This document shows positions 1 through 9,244 of a stretch of 64,000 nt of DNA, in pieces. A program made the position numbers and the translations under genes. Location of the stretch: NCBI GenBank assembly GCA_016194905.1, contig JACQAP010000026.1, positions 92,418 to 156,417 on the forward strand, written 5' to 3'. The notes beneath the pieces were generated by a model, which saw only the letters and a list, made by a program, of their open reading frames with translations, made no database searches and was not told where the DNA came from. The DNA comes from Betaproteobacteria bacterium. GTDB lineage: Bacteria > Pseudomonadota > Gammaproteobacteria > Burkholderiales > JACQAP01. Positions within the stretch are counted from its first letter, which is position 1; each line of letters begins with the position of its first letter.

Positions 1-438
1 GTAGTGCAGCTGACGTGCGATTTCGTTCGGGTCTTTGCCGTTGAGCACCAGCTTGATGGCGTCCGACTGTCCGCCGACATACTGCTGATAGAGCAGCCGG
101 CCCAGCGTGGCCTGTTCGTCGGCGATATTGCTTTCCACGACACGAGTTCGCGATTGCAGACGGGACAAAGCGCTATTGACCTCGCGCCGCTGGCCGGAGA
201 TCTGATACAACTTGCGGCTGGTCTCGCTGACCGCGCGTTCCGAATCCTTCAGCGCATCGGCTACTTCGGCTTTCGACCCCTCGGACTCGGTGAGCTGCTT
301 CTGCAGGGCCTCGATGCGGCCGCGAAGGTCTTTCAGTTCGTCCTTGGGTCCGGCTTGCGCCCCGGCCGAAACGGCTAGCATGAACAGCGCCGCGACCGCA
401 GCCGGAAATAGCTGAAGGTTTTTCCGCTCCGTGCTCAA
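1..438 (-). CDS. envC: EnvC-like murein hydrolase activator (partial, N-terminal part)
   Basis: The first 146 residues of a periplasmic coiled-coil protein; the gene runs off the left edge. A hydrophobic signal segment (about residues 11-30, ending near AGAQAG) is followed by a long charged heptad-rich stretch and the [18 protein letters not shown] region typical of EnvC/NlpD-type activators, whose C-terminal M23-like (LytM) domain would lie outside the window. EnvC proteins activate cell-wall amidases at the division site. The likely start is TTG at 438, which overlaps the TGA of gpmA as TTGA, implying translational coupling; no clear Shine-Dalgarno is seen. A gpmA-envC pair is common in betaproteobacteria. 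The M23 domain itself is not visible, so the call rests on the N-terminal half and the neighbour. Confidence 0.75.
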   Translation of the reverse strand, partial: MSTERKNLQLFPAAVAALFMLAVSAGAQAGPKDELKDLRGRIEALQKQLTESEGSKAEVADALKDSERAVSETSRKLYQISGQRREVNSALSRLQSRTRVVESNIADEQATLGRLLYQQYVGGQSDAIKLVLNGKDPNEIARQLHY

Positions 439-1184
439 GACTTGCCGCGCGCCTGCGCCGCCACGGCGGCCGCAGCCTGCTTTGCCTTCTCCTGGTCGCC
501 CAGGTAGTAGTTGCGCAGCGGCTTCAGCGCATCGTCCAGCTCATAAACCAGCGGGATGCCGGTGGGAATATTCAGCCCCACGATGTCCTGTTCCGATACG
601 TTGTCGAGATATTTCACCAGTGCGCGAATGGTATTGCCGTGCGCGACCACAATGACGCGCTTGCCGGCTTTGACTTGTGGTGCGATCACATCGTTCCAGT
701 GGGGTAGAAAGCGTGTCACCGTGTCCTTCAGACATTCAGTGAGAGGAATGTCCCGAGGCTGCATGTCGGCGTAGCGGCGATCGTTTCCGGGATAGCGAGC
801 GTCGCCAGGTTCGAGCGCTGGAGGGGGCGTGTCGTAACTGCGGCGCCAGACCAGAATCTGCTCTGCGCCATAGCGTTCGGCCATGTCGGTCTTGTTCAAA
901 CCCTGCAGCGTGCCGTAGTGACGTTCGTTCAGCCGCCACGAAAGCTGCTGGGGGATCCATGTGAGATCCAGTTCTTCGAGCGCAATCCACATCGTGCGGA
1001 TCGCGCGCTTGAGTACCGAACCATGGGCGAGATCGAAGGTGAAGCCTTCCTGTTTAAGCAACCGGCCGGCGTCGTGTGCTTCCCCGAGGCCTTTCTCCGA
1101 AAGATCGACATCGGTCCAGCCGGTGAACCGGTTTTCCTTGTTCCAGACGCTTTCACCGTGGCGCAGCAGTACGATTTTTTTCAT
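435..1184 (-). CDS. gpmA: 2,3-bisphosphoglycerate-dependent phosphoglycerate mutase
   Basis: Interconverts 3- and 2-phosphoglycerate in glycolysis and gluconeogenesis in the cytoplasm. The 249-residue product matches the usual length of about 250. The phosphohistidine motif LLRHGES lies at residues 6-12 (His9), and the second active-site histidine is in VVAHGNT near residue 182. [14 protein letters not shown] and [13 protein letters not shown] are family signatures. I chose ATG at 1184 because the conserved protein begins [10 protein letters not shown]; the open frame continues upstream without similarity. A small departure from family consensus is [12 protein letters not shown] where Y-T-S is more usual. 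It is divergent from pglL and overlaps the EnvC-like gene downstream by a few bases. Confidence 0.97.
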   Translation of the reverse strand: MKKIVLLRHGESVWNKENRFTGWTDVDLSEKGLGEAHDAGRLLKQEGFTFDLAHGSVLKRAIRTMWIALEELDLTWIPQQLSWRLNERHYGTLQGLNKTDMAERYGAEQILVWRRSYDTPPPALEPGDARYPGNDRRYADMQPRDIPLTECLKDTVTRFLPHWNDVIAPQVKAGKRVIVVAHGNTIRALVKYLDNVSEQDIVGLNIPTGIPLVYELDDALKPLRNYYLGDQEKAKQAAAAVAAQARGKS

Positions 1185-1316
1185 GGAAACATGCAATGAT
1201 CGCGAGGTTGGAGGGATGCGGGCGCTTTCGCGCCCAGCGGATAGAATTGTATTACCCGCATCGGCGAGTGTCCTGCCGACGTCGCTGGCGCTACTGCTGG
1301 CACCTTGCCCAGAACA

Positions 1317-3119
1317 ATGAAAAACCATCGCCAGGAAAGGCCCGCCTTGACGATCTCGAATCTCAGTGCCTTCGATGCGTGGCGGGCCAGGCTGGCCCTC
1401 ACATTGATCGGGCTCGCTTGGGTGTTGCCGTTCCAGAGTCCGAATTTTTTCGAGCCCATTTCCAGCTTCTATGGCGAAGCCGCAGCCGTCGTCCTTGGCC
1501 TCGCCGCCGTCACCTGCTTATACGGGCGTTTTGCATGGCCGGTGATTCAGCTGCCGCGTTCCAGCCTGGTGTTTCTCGGATTCGCGGCGCTGATTCTTCT
1601 GCACGTCGCGCTCGGCCGCACGGTTTATCCACAGCAGAACCTGCTGGCGATCCTCTACCTGATCTGGGCCATGGCGCTGGCCTCACTGGCGTGGCGTCTC
1701 CGGGAAATTTTCGGGTTGGAGAGGCTGGTTACCGTATTGTCGTGGTTCACCCTGGCCGGAGCGCTGGTAAGTGCCGCTATCGGGCTGGGGCAGCTGTGGG
1801 GGATTTCGTCGCTGCTGCAGCCTTTCATGCTTCCGCCCGTGACGGGACGCATCTACGCCAATACTGGCCAACCCAATCACCTCGCGAATTATCTTTGTAT
1901 GGGAATCGCATCGCTGATCTTCCTGTATGGCTCCGCTCGTGTTCGTCTGGCTATCGCACTTGTGGTCACTATGCCTCTGCTCATTGTGCTGATGGTATCC
2001 GGCTCGCGCAGCATCTGGCTCTTTCTCGCGGCGCTGGTGATCCTCGCGGGTCTGCATCGCGTTCTGCGGCCTTCACCTGGCGCGTCCCGCATTCTCCTGC
2101 TGAGCATTGCGGCTTTCGCGGGATTTCTGCTGGCGCAATGGTTTGCGGGCATTCTGGTGGATACTTCGTCTACTTCAGTGCAGGCGGTCGGCGCACGCAT
2201 GCGCAGTGAAGGCATGCTGTCCCCGGTCCGTTTTCGTCTGTGGCAGGAGGCCTGGCTGATGTTTTGCGACGCGCCGCTATTCGGGCAGGGATTCCGGCAA
2301 TTTCCGTGGCAGCACTTTCTGCTGAACGGGCAGTTGCCGCCGCCGCGCGCAGAGGACGTGATCAATGACAACGCTCACAACCTGCTGCTGCATACGATGG
2401 CCGAGTTCGGGGTTGCAGGGGTTGCCGTACTCCTAGCGGGAATTGCACTTTGGCTACGCAGCGTATTGCGGAACGAATTCTCGGCGTCGATGTGGTGGGT
2501 GCTGTCGCTCGCCGCGATTCTGAGCATTCACAGTATGCTAGAGTACCCGCTCTGGTACGCGTATTTCCTGGGTACCGCCGCGGTTGTCAGCGGCGCTTCT
2601 GAATCTGCTGCAACAACGATCGGCAAGCGGACCGGCGGAAGGATGGTGCCGGTACTGGTACTGCTGCTCGGGTGGATTGCCGTTGCCAATATCTATCAGG
2701 ACTACCGCACACTTCAGTCCGTGCATCGAGTTCCGCAGCGGGATGCCGCTGCGCAGACGCGAAGTCCGGCCGCTGTCCTGCTCGAGTTGCAGCAGCATTC
2801 GCTGTTTGCGCCTTTCGTGGAACTCGCCCTGGCGCGCACGATAGTGCTCGACCGGGAACAGATCGAGAGCAAGTTCACCTTGAACGATGCCGTTATGCAC
2901 TTCGCGCCCGCGCCGGACGTGGTCTATCGGCAGGCCGTTTTGCTTGCGCTCGACGGACAGGAGGATGCAGCGCGAACCCAATGGGATCTGGCCGTGGCGA
3001 ATTATCCGGGCGAACGCGCCAGAATAGCGAAGGTGCTGGAGAACGTGGCATCGCGCGAGTCAAATGCTGTGGGGCTCGCAGCCTATGTAAAAATGCAGAG
3101 GGTCAAGGAAACTAAATGA
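1317..3119 (+). CDS. pglL: PglL-type O-oligosaccharyltransferase (Wzy/WaaL superfamily)
   Basis: A 600-residue polytopic inner-membrane protein with about a dozen hydrophobic segments and a soluble C-terminal third. The motif [12 protein letters not shown] (near residues 183-194) is the signature of the PglL_A subgroup, and the large periplasmic loop with [16 protein letters not shown] followed by [13 protein letters not shown] fits the Wzy_C ligase fold. PglL enzymes move lipid-linked glycans en bloc onto serine or threonine of pilins and other exported proteins. A type IV pilus locus begins 3.2 kb downstream, which makes pilin a plausible substrate (inference). ATG at 1317 is preferred over an in-frame TTG 12 bases earlier. 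Its stop overlaps the next start (ATGA). A generic O-antigen ligase is the alternative. Confidence 0.82.
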   Translation: MKNHRQERPALTISNLSAFDAWRARLALTLIGLAWVLPFQSPNFFEPISSFYGEAAAVVLGLAAVTCLYGRFAWPVIQLPRSSLVFLGFAALILLHVALGRTVYPQQNLLAILYLIWAMALASLAWRLREIFGLERLVTVLSWFTLAGALVSAAIGLGQLWGISSLLQPFMLPPVTGRIYANTGQPNHLANYLCMGIASLIFLYGSARVRLAIALVVTMPLLIVLMVSGSRSIWLFLAALVILAGLHRVLRPSPGASRILLLSIAAFAGFLLAQWFAGILVDTSSTSVQAVGARMRSEGMLSPVRFRLWQEAWLMFCDAPLFGQGFRQFPWQHFLLNGQLPPPRAEDVINDNAHNLLLHTMAEFGVAGVAVLLAGIALWLRSVLRNEFSASMWWVLSLAAILSIHSMLEYPLWYAYFLGTAAVVSGASESAATTIGKRTGGRMVPVLVLLLGWIAVANIYQDYRTLQSVHRVPQRDAAAQTRSPAAVLLELQQHSLFAPFVELALARTIVLDREQIESKFTLNDAVMHFAPAPDVVYRQAVLLALDGQEDAARTQWDLAVANYPGERARIAKVLENVASRESNAVGLAAYVKMQRVKETK

Positions 3120-3526
3120 AATTCGTACTGAACAACATATGGCTCGTGTTGGCAGCCGCGGTGAGCGGCGCGATTCTGCTATGGCCGCTCGTGAACCGGC
3201 GTCTCAGCGGCGTGCCCGAGGTCGGCGCGCTGCAGGCGGTGCAACTGCTCAATCGCAAGGATGCGGTGATGATCGACGTGCGCGAGCCGGCGGAATTCAG
3301 TGCCGGCCATGCACCGAACGCGAAGAATATTCCCCTTGCACAACTCGACAAGCGCATAGGGGAACTGGAAAAATTCAAGAATCGTCCTGCGGTCGTACTC
3401 TGCCAGACCGGGGGCCGGTCGCACGCGGCAACCGCGCTACTCAAGAAGGCCGGTTTTGCCGAGGTCGTCGTTCTGGCCGGAGGCATCAACGCCTGGCAGC
3501 AGGCCAACATGCCGGTAGAAAAATAA
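3116..3526 (+). CDS. Membrane-anchored rhodanese-like protein
   Basis: A 136-residue protein with one N-terminal membrane segment (about residues 7-25) and a single rhodanese domain. The catalytic cysteine lies in the loop LCQTGGRS (Cys96), after the DVREPAEFSAGHAPNAKNIP rhodanese signature. Rhodaneses carry persulfide sulfur; the physiological acceptor cannot be told from sequence. It overlaps pglL by 4 bases and its stop abuts the grxC start, so the four genes pglL-rhodanese-grxC-secB probably share a transcript. A rhodanese gene just before grxC and secB is a recurrent betaproteobacterial arrangement and suggests a redox or sulfur housekeeping role. Confidence 0.9.
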   Translation: MKFVLNNIWLVLAAAVSGAILLWPLVNRRLSGVPEVGALQAVQLLNRKDAVMIDVREPAEFSAGHAPNAKNIPLAQLDKRIGELEKFKNRPAVVLCQTGGRSHAATALLKKAGFAEVVVLAGGINAWQQANMPVEK

Positions 3527-3804
3527 TGCCGAGCATCAACATGTATTGCACGGCAGTCTGTCCTTATTGCGTGGCCGCCGAACGGTTGTTAACCAGCAAA
3601 GGCGTCGGGCACATCGAGAAGATTCGCGTCGATCTGCAGCCCGCACGACGCACCGAAATGATGGAACGCACCGGAAGGCGCACGGTTCCGCAGATCTACA
3701 TCGATGATCGGCATGTCGGCGGATTCGATGACCTCGCCGCGCTCGATGCCGCCGGCGGGCTCGATCCCCTTTTGCGCGATGAGACCAGGAAATCCGCGGC
3801 CTGA
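3526..3804 (+). CDS. grxC: Glutaredoxin 3
   Basis: A 92-residue cytoplasmic dithiol glutaredoxin that reduces protein and glutathione mixed disulfides using glutathione. The active site is CPYC at residues 12-15, with the TVPQIYIDDRHVGGFDDL segment supplying the cis-proline and the glutathione-binding GG-D motif. ATG at 3526 overlaps the rhodanese stop (TAATG). The following gene, secB, starts 29 bases after its stop. The length is slightly above the 83 residues of the E. coli protein because of a C-terminal tail. Confidence 0.96.
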   Translation: MPSINMYCTAVCPYCVAAERLLTSKGVGHIEKIRVDLQPARRTEMMERTGRRTVPQIYIDDRHVGGFDDLAALDAAGGLDPLLRDETRKSAA

Positions 3805-3833
3805 ACCCCCACTATCCAACGAGACCAGTCCAC

Positions 3834-4298
3834 ATGAGCCAGCAGCCCAACCAGCCGGTGTTTTCGATCGAGAAACTGTTCGTAAAGGATCTCTCGGTCG
3901 AAGTGCCTAACGCACCGAAAATATATCTCGAACGTGATACGCCGCAAGTCGAGATACAGATGAATACCAGCGCCAACCCGATCGATGAGGGTTACTTCGA
4001 GGTTGTGGTAAGCGTAACCGTGACGGCCAAGCTTGCGGAAAAGACGGTTTTTCTGGTTGAGGCGAGTCAAGGCGGCGTGTTCCAGATCCGCAATCTGCCG
4101 CAGGAAGACCTCGAACCGGTGCTGGGGATCACCTGCCCCAACATTCTTTATCCCTACGCGCGCGAGGTCGTCTCCGATGCGGTCGTGCGCGCCGGTTTTG
4201 CCCCGGTATTGCTGAACCCGGTCAACTTCGAAGCAATATTTCAGGCGCAGCGCGAAGCGAATGCTCAAAGCAAGGCTGGAGCGGGAGCGACGCATTAA
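3834..4298 (+). CDS. secB: Protein-export chaperone SecB
   Basis: A 154-residue acidic cytoplasmic chaperone that holds preproteins unfolded and hands them to SecA. Family features include the N-terminal FSIEKLFVKDLSVEVPNAP block, the central EGYFEVVVSVTVTAKL strand region and the LYPYAREVVSDAVVRAGF helix near the C-terminus. The length is almost identical to the E. coli protein (155). It sits between grxC and gpsA, the same neighbours as in many proteobacteria. The SH3 gene that follows starts 10 bases after the secB stop. Confidence 0.97.
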   Translation: MSQQPNQPVFSIEKLFVKDLSVEVPNAPKIYLERDTPQVEIQMNTSANPIDEGYFEVVVSVTVTAKLAEKTVFLVEASQGGVFQIRNLPQEDLEPVLGITCPNILYPYAREVVSDAVVRAGFAPVLLNPVNFEAIFQAQREANAQSKAGAGATH

Positions 4299-4308
4299 CA
4301 GGCTCAAT

Positions 4309-4752
4309 ATGAACGGCAGGCCGTGGTCTCTGGTCGTTCTTGCGGTACTGCTTGCCAGTACAAATGCGGCAGCACTGGAGTTTCGGTCCGTTGCCGAACC
4401 GGCGGCGATCCTTTACGACGCACCGTCGACCAAGGCGCAGAAGCTCTTCGTCCTATCCCGGGGTTACCCGGTGGAGGTTGTCGTCAAGATCGAGGCGTGG
4501 ACCAAGGTCCGTGACGATACCGGCGAGTTCGCCTGGATAGAGAACAGCCACCTGTCAGAACGTCATACCGTCATGGTGAAAGTGGCAAGTGCAGAGGCAC
4601 GCCAGGCAGCCAATGAGAGTTCCCCGGTGGTGTTCACCGCCGAAAAAAACGTTTTCCTGGAACTGGTCGATACTGCGGCGGGCTGGGCCAAAGTGCGCCA
4701 TAACGATGGCGCCACCGGATTCGTCAAAGTAAGCCAGCTCTGGGGCCTATGA
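4309..4752 (+). CDS. Periplasmic protein with bacterial SH3 repeats
   Basis: A 147-residue secreted protein: a cleavable-looking signal (residues 1-21, ending NAAA) followed by two SH3b-like repeats, the first around residues 22-85 and the second around 90-147. The fold signatures are AILYDAPSTKAQKLFVLSRG and GWAKVRHNDGATGFVKVSQL. Such domains often bind peptidoglycan, but the ligand here is unknown. I chose ATG at 4309 because the signal peptide begins there; the frame is open further upstream inside secB. Its stop overlaps gpsA by four bases (ATGA), so the two are probably co-translated. Confidence 0.85.
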   Translation: MNGRPWSLVVLAVLLASTNAAALEFRSVAEPAAILYDAPSTKAQKLFVLSRGYPVEVVVKIEAWTKVRDDTGEFAWIENSHLSERHTVMVKVASAEARQAANESSPVVFTAEKNVFLELVDTAAGWAKVRHNDGATGFVKVSQLWGL

Positions 4753-5741
4753 GGCTCGCCATTCTCGGCGCCGGGGCATGGGGCACGGCACTCGGCATTG
4801 CGCTGGCTTCTCACCATCAAATCTCGTTATGGGCCCGTGATCCGGTGCAAAGCCGGAAGCTGGCAGCCGACCGGATCAATGCACGCTATCTGCCCGACGT
4901 GGCGATACCCAAGCGCGTTCGGGTAACACCGGAGATGGAATCGGCCATCGAGGATAGCGAGTTGATCATTGTCGCCGTTCCTACATCGGCATTGCGCGAG
5001 ACCTTGAGGCGGGCTGCGTCAGCCGCAACGACAGCGGGGGTGGTCTGGCTGTGCAAGGGGTTCGAAACCGGTAGTGCGAAATTTCCGCACCAAGTGGCTG
5101 AAGAGGTACTGCCATCCGGACAGCCGCGCGCCGCACTATCCGGGCCGAGCTTTGCCAGCGAAGTTGCGCGCGGCTTGCCGGCCGCGGTAACGCTGGCCTC
5201 TCACGATTCGCAGTTTGCCGCCGCCGCCTCGCGGGAACTGCATACCGGCCGGTTGCGCGTCTACTCCAGCGACGATCTTGTCGGGGTGGAGACCGGCGGA
5301 GCCGTGAAAAATGTCATCGCCATTGCTGCCGGTGTTTGCGATGGCCTCAACCTGGGGGCTTCGGCGCGCGCGGCGCTGATTACACGTGGCCTGGCGGAAG
5401 TGACGAGGTTGGGAGTGCGCCTCGGCGGCCGTGCCGAGACCTTCATAGGCCTTGCCGGTGCCGGCGACCTGATGCTGACGTCAACGTCTGATTTGTCGAG
5501 AAATCGCCGGGTCGGACTGCAACTCGCGCTGGGACGACCGCTACCGGCGATCCTGGCAGAACTCGGCCACGTAGCCGAAGGGGTCTACACGGCACCGGAA
5601 GTATTGCGTATTTCGGAACAGCTTGCCATCGACATGCCGATCACATGGGCCGTCTCACAATTGCTCGACGGCACAACTTCGGCCCGCGACTTGGTCGAGA
5701 GCTTGTTGCAGCGCGAGCCAAAGTCAGAGAGCGTGCGCTAA
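4749..5741 (+). CDS. gpsA: NAD(P)-dependent glycerol-3-phosphate dehydrogenase
   Basis: Makes sn-glycerol 3-phosphate from dihydroxyacetone phosphate for phospholipid synthesis. The 330-residue protein opens with the Rossmann motif GAGAWGTALG (residues 7-16), has the ALSGPSFASEVARGLP substrate loop, and carries the catalytic lysine in GGAVKNVIAIAAG. The C-terminal VAEGVYTAPEVL segment is also typical. It ends a compact plus-strand run (rhodanese-grxC-secB-SH3-gpsA) and overlaps the end of the convergent trmL gene by a few bases, with no terminator between them. Confidence 0.97.
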   Translation: MRLAILGAGAWGTALGIALASHHQISLWARDPVQSRKLAADRINARYLPDVAIPKRVRVTPEMESAIEDSELIIVAVPTSALRETLRRAASAATTAGVVWLCKGFETGSAKFPHQVAEEVLPSGQPRAALSGPSFASEVARGLPAAVTLASHDSQFAAAASRELHTGRLRVYSSDDLVGVETGGAVKNVIAIAAGVCDGLNLGASARAALITRGLAEVTRLGVRLGGRAETFIGLAGAGDLMLTSTSDLSRNRRVGLQLALGRPLPAILAELGHVAEGVYTAPEVLRISEQLAIDMPITWAVSQLLDGTTSARDLVESLLQREPKSESVR

Positions 5742-6202
5742 CTCGCCATCCCGGCGAAGCCATTCTGTCGCCACGCTTCGTATACCACTACCGCCACCGC
5801 GTTGGACAGGTTGAGGCTTCGGCTTGCCGCTACCATCGGCAAGCAGAGACGAAGCTGCGGATCAAAGCTTGCTAAAAGCTCTCCTGGCAGACCCCGGGTT
5901 TCGGGCCCGAATATGAGCACGTCGCCGGGCAGGTATTTGACGCTATCAAAACGTCTTGTCGCCTTGGTGCTGAAAGCGAATCGCCGGCCTGGCAATGCCT
6001 GCAGCAGGGCAGGCCAGTCTTTGTGGACCTGCACTGAAGCGTATTCGTGGTAATCCAGCCCGGCGCGTTTCAGTTGGCGATCGCCGAGCTGAAATCCCAG
6101 AGGCTGGATCAAATGCAGCCTGCAGCCGGTATTGGCGCAGAGCCGGATGACGTTCCCTGTATTGGGAGGAATTTCGGGCTCGAAGAGGACGATATCGAAC
6201 AT
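5738..6202 (-). CDS. trmL: tRNA (cytidine(34)-2'-O)-methyltransferase TrmL
   Basis: A SPOUT-class methyltransferase of 154 residues that 2'-O-methylates the wobble base of certain leucine tRNAs. Diagnostic stretches are FEPEIPPNTGNVIRLCANTG near the N-terminus, the SAM-binding GPETRGLP, and LPMVAASRSLNLSNAVAVVVYE, which forms the trefoil knot. ATG at 6202 gives the canonical start MFDIVLFEPEIPP; an in-frame TTG lies 12 bases upstream. It is convergent with gpsA (stops overlap) and divergent from mshE across about 110 bases. Confidence 0.95.
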   Translation of the reverse strand: MFDIVLFEPEIPPNTGNVIRLCANTGCRLHLIQPLGFQLGDRQLKRAGLDYHEYASVQVHKDWPALLQALPGRRFAFSTKATRRFDSVKYLPGDVLIFGPETRGLPGELLASFDPQLRLCLPMVAASRSLNLSNAVAVVVYEAWRQNGFAGMAS

Positions 6203-6311
6203 TATTTGTTGCAATTTGCGAGACTTAGTAGTTTAATCTTGTAATTCAATGATCTGCAACTCAAACCTCAAGTTAGACGGAAAGAGACGCCTCTACACGT
6301 AAACCAGGCAG

Positions 6312-8015
6312 ATGGGCAGACCGGAAAAAATAAGGCTAGGCGAGATTCTTCTTCAGCAAAAATTGCTGACGGAGGACAAGCTCAAGACTGCACTCGACGA
6401 ACAGAAGCGCAGTGGGCGTAAGCTCGGCCGCATTTTCATCGATGCCGGGTTTGTTACAGAAGAACAGATCGGAAGCGCGCTTGCACGGCAGTTGCAGGTT
6501 CCCTTCATCAACCTCAAGCATTTCAATATTCGCCCCGAAGTCGCAACGCGCTTGCCGGAAACTCTGGCGCGCCGCTTTCGCGCGATCGTACTCGAGGATA
6601 CGGGCGTGTTCTATCGGGTTGGCATGTCCGATCCAACAGACTTGTTTGCCTATGACGAAATCAATCGTGTCCTGAAGCGCGAAATTCAACTCGCGGTAGT
6701 CGGTGAATCGCTGTTGTTGCAGACTATCGACCGGGTCTATCGCCGCACGGAGGAAATCAGCGGACTGGCGCTGGAGCTCGGAGAGGAACTTGGCGAAACC
6801 ACCGACTTTGCCGCGCTCGGATTGACGCCGGGCGCCGAAGATGCGCCCGTGGTGAAGTTGTTGCAATCCGTGTTCGAGGACGCCGTGCAAGTGCGCGCCT
6901 CGGATATTCATATCGAGCCCCAGGAACACAAGGTGCTGATCCGTTTCCGGATCGACGGCATGCTGCATGTACAGGCCGAAGCGGATTCGAAGATCGCCTC
7001 CGCACTCACGCTGCGGCTGAAACTCATGTCCGGCCTGGATATCTCGGAAAAGCGCCTGCCCCAGGACGGGCGTTTCAATGTCAAGGTCAGGAATGTTCAG
7101 ATCGACGTGCGCATTTCGACCATGCCTACGCAGCATGGAGAATCCGCCGTTGCGCGCTTGCTCAATCAGAGCGGCGGCATACTTGGCCTCGAGCGCATCG
7201 GATTGCCCACACGCATGCTCGACCGGTTGCGCTCAGTCATCCATCGGCCGAGCGGCATGGTACTGGTGACGGGGCCGACCGGCAGCGGCAAAACGACCAC
7301 TCTGTATGCCGCGCTCGAGGAATTGAATACACCGGAGCGCAAGATTATCACCGTGGAAGACCCGGTGGAATATCGCCTGCCCGGAATCAATCAGGTGCAG
7401 ATCCACGAAAAAATCGACCTGACGTTCAGCAGGGTGCTGCGCACCGCGCTGCGCCAGGATCCGGATGTGATCCTGGTCGGCGAAATGCGCGATCAGGACA
7501 CGGTCGAGACCGGATTGCGTGCGGCGATGACGGGTCACATGGTGTTCTCGACGCTGCATACCAATGACGCGGTCAGTACGCCGATCCGACTGCTGGACAT
7601 GGGCGCGCCGCGCTACATGGTTGCCATGTCGCTGCAGGTCGTAGTCGCGCAACGCCTGCTCCGGCTGGTTTGCGAGAGCTGCGCCGAAGAGAAGCCGCTC
7701 GATCCGGCTGAACACGAATGGATGCGAATGCAACTGGGTGGCACGGTGGATGACCGCAGCTTCATGAAGGGCAAGGGTTGCACCCAATGCAACGGCACCG
7801 GTTATCTGGGCCGCACCGGTGTATACGAAATGCTGGAAATGACCAGGCCGGTGGTGGAAGCGGCCAATCAGGCCGACCCGGCGGTATTCATCGGTGTGGC
7901 GCGCAAACAGATGGAGGGCGAGACCCTCAGGGACCACGCGGTCCAGCTTGTCGCCGGCGGTCGCACGACGGTGGAAGAGGCCATGCGCATCAGTAGCCAG
8001 GCCGACGACGCATGA
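6312..8015 (+). CDS. mshE: MSHA-type pilus assembly ATPase MshE (c-di-GMP-binding MshEN type)
   Basis: The motor ATPase for pilus polymerisation, a 567-residue hexameric GspE/PilB family protein. The N-terminal 65 residues match the MshEN c-di-GMP receptor pattern, with two RLG/KLG-type half-motifs (RLGEILL...Q, RKLGRIFIDAGFV, ending LQVPFINL). The ATPase core has Walker A GPTGSGKTT at 321-329, the Asp box ITVEDPVEY, Walker B DPDVILVGEMRD, the His box THTNDA-like STLHTNDA, and a zinc knuckle formed by CESC and CTQC. It opens the pilus locus and overlaps mshG by four bases. Control of extension by c-di-GMP is known for Vibrio MshE and is inferred here. Confidence 0.93.
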   Translation: MGRPEKIRLGEILLQQKLLTEDKLKTALDEQKRSGRKLGRIFIDAGFVTEEQIGSALARQLQVPFINLKHFNIRPEVATRLPETLARRFRAIVLEDTGVFYRVGMSDPTDLFAYDEINRVLKREIQLAVVGESLLLQTIDRVYRRTEEISGLALELGEELGETTDFAALGLTPGAEDAPVVKLLQSVFEDAVQVRASDIHIEPQEHKVLIRFRIDGMLHVQAEADSKIASALTLRLKLMSGLDISEKRLPQDGRFNVKVRNVQIDVRISTMPTQHGESAVARLLNQSGGILGLERIGLPTRMLDRLRSVIHRPSGMVLVTGPTGSGKTTTLYAALEELNTPERKIITVEDPVEYRLPGINQVQIHEKIDLTFSRVLRTALRQDPDVILVGEMRDQDTVETGLRAAMTGHMVFSTLHTNDAVSTPIRLLDMGAPRYMVAMSLQVVVAQRLLRLVCESCAEEKPLDPAEHEWMRMQLGGTVDDRSFMKGKGCTQCNGTGYLGRTGVYEMLEMTRPVVEAANQADPAVFIGVARKQMEGETLRDHAVQLVAGGRTTVEEAMRISSQADDA

Positions 8016-9241
8016 GTTTCTTCGCCTACAAAGGCCGAAATGCCGCCGGAGAGTTGGTGCGCGGCGTGATGGAGGGGACGGATAGCGGCGCCATTGCCGG
8101 CCAACTTTTCAGCGCCGGTATCACACCGGTCGAAATCGGCGAAACGAACCGCGGGCAGACTTCCCCGGTAAGCGAATATTTCTCGCGTCTGAAGCAGCAG
8201 CCCATAAGGACTGAGGATCTGCTGTTGTTCAGCCGTCAGATGTACGCGCTGCTGAAGGCTGGCGTGCCGATCATGCGTGCCCTCGGTGGCCTGCAGGAGT
8301 CGTCCGGCAATCCGACGTTCAGGGAAGTACTGCGCAGCCTGCGCGAGAATCTCGACAGCGGCCGACCGCTGTCGGTCGCCATGCAGCGGCAGAACGCGGT
8401 GTTTTCGCCTTTTTACGTTGCCATGGTGTACGTCGGCGAAACCACGGGGCAGCTCGAGGAGATCTTCCTGCGGATGTTCAACCATCTCGAGTTCCAGGAG
8501 GCCATGCGCAACCAGGTCAAATCGGCGTTGCGCTATCCGATCTTCGTCATCGCGGCCATGGCGGTCGCGATTGTCATTATCAATCTTTTCGTCATCCCCG
8601 AATTTGCCAAGGTCTACAAAGGCTTCAACGCGGAATTGCCGGCGATCACCAAGCTGCTGATCGGTTTTTCCAACTTGATGGTCGCTACCTGGCCCATTCT
8701 GCTCGCCGGGCTGATCGCCGCTGTCTTTGCGTTCCGCAGCTACACGCGGACTAAACACGGCAGATACGCCTGGGATCGGTTCAAGCTGCGCATCCCCATC
8801 GCCGGCAAGATCGTGCTCAAGGCCACGCTGGCTCGATTCTCGCGCAGCTTCTCGCTTTCCATGCGCAGCGGCGTGCCGGTGGTGCAAGGCCTGTCGCTGG
8901 TTGCGCAAACCGTGGACAACACTTTTGTTACGGAGAAAGTGGAGAAAATGCGGGAAGGCGTGGAGCGCGGCGAAAGCGTGTTGCGCACAGCCCTGCATGC
9001 TGGAATTTTTACGCCGGTGGTGATGCAGATGGTCATGGTGGGCGAGGAATCCGGCGCACTCGACGACATGATGGAAGAGATCGCCGAAATGTATCAACGC
9101 GAGGTCGAATACGAGCTGAAGACGCTGGGTTCGCAGATCGAACCGATCCTCATCGTCTGCCTGGGAATTCTGGTCCTGATCCTCGCACTGGGCGTGTTCC
9201 TTCCGATCTGGGATCTGGGCCAGGCGGCGTTGAAGAAGTGA
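8012..9241 (+). CDS. mshG: Type IV pilus inner-membrane platform protein MshG
   Basis: A 409-residue GspF/PilC family protein that couples the MshE motor to pilin addition. It has two tandem T2SSF domains (about residues 72-195 and 275-397), each with the GVP...ALxxL / S-GVPVVQGL motif, and three membrane segments near 170-190, 220-240 and 380-400. The C-terminus PIWDLGQAALKK is typical. The start overlaps the mshE stop (ATGA) and the next gene follows after three bases, so the set E-G-F is one transcription unit. Confidence 0.94.
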   Translation: MSFFAYKGRNAAGELVRGVMEGTDSGAIAGQLFSAGITPVEIGETNRGQTSPVSEYFSRLKQQPIRTEDLLLFSRQMYALLKAGVPIMRALGGLQESSGNPTFREVLRSLRENLDSGRPLSVAMQRQNAVFSPFYVAMVYVGETTGQLEEIFLRMFNHLEFQEAMRNQVKSALRYPIFVIAAMAVAIVIINLFVIPEFAKVYKGFNAELPAITKLLIGFSNLMVATWPILLAGLIAAVFAFRSYTRTKHGRYAWDRFKLRIPIAGKIVLKATLARFSRSFSLSMRSGVPVVQGLSLVAQTVDNTFVTEKVEKMREGVERGESVLRTALHAGIFTPVVMQMVMVGEESGALDDMMEEIAEMYQREVEYELKTLGSQIEPILIVCLGILVLILALGVFLPIWDLGQAALKK

Positions 9242-9244
9242 TCG

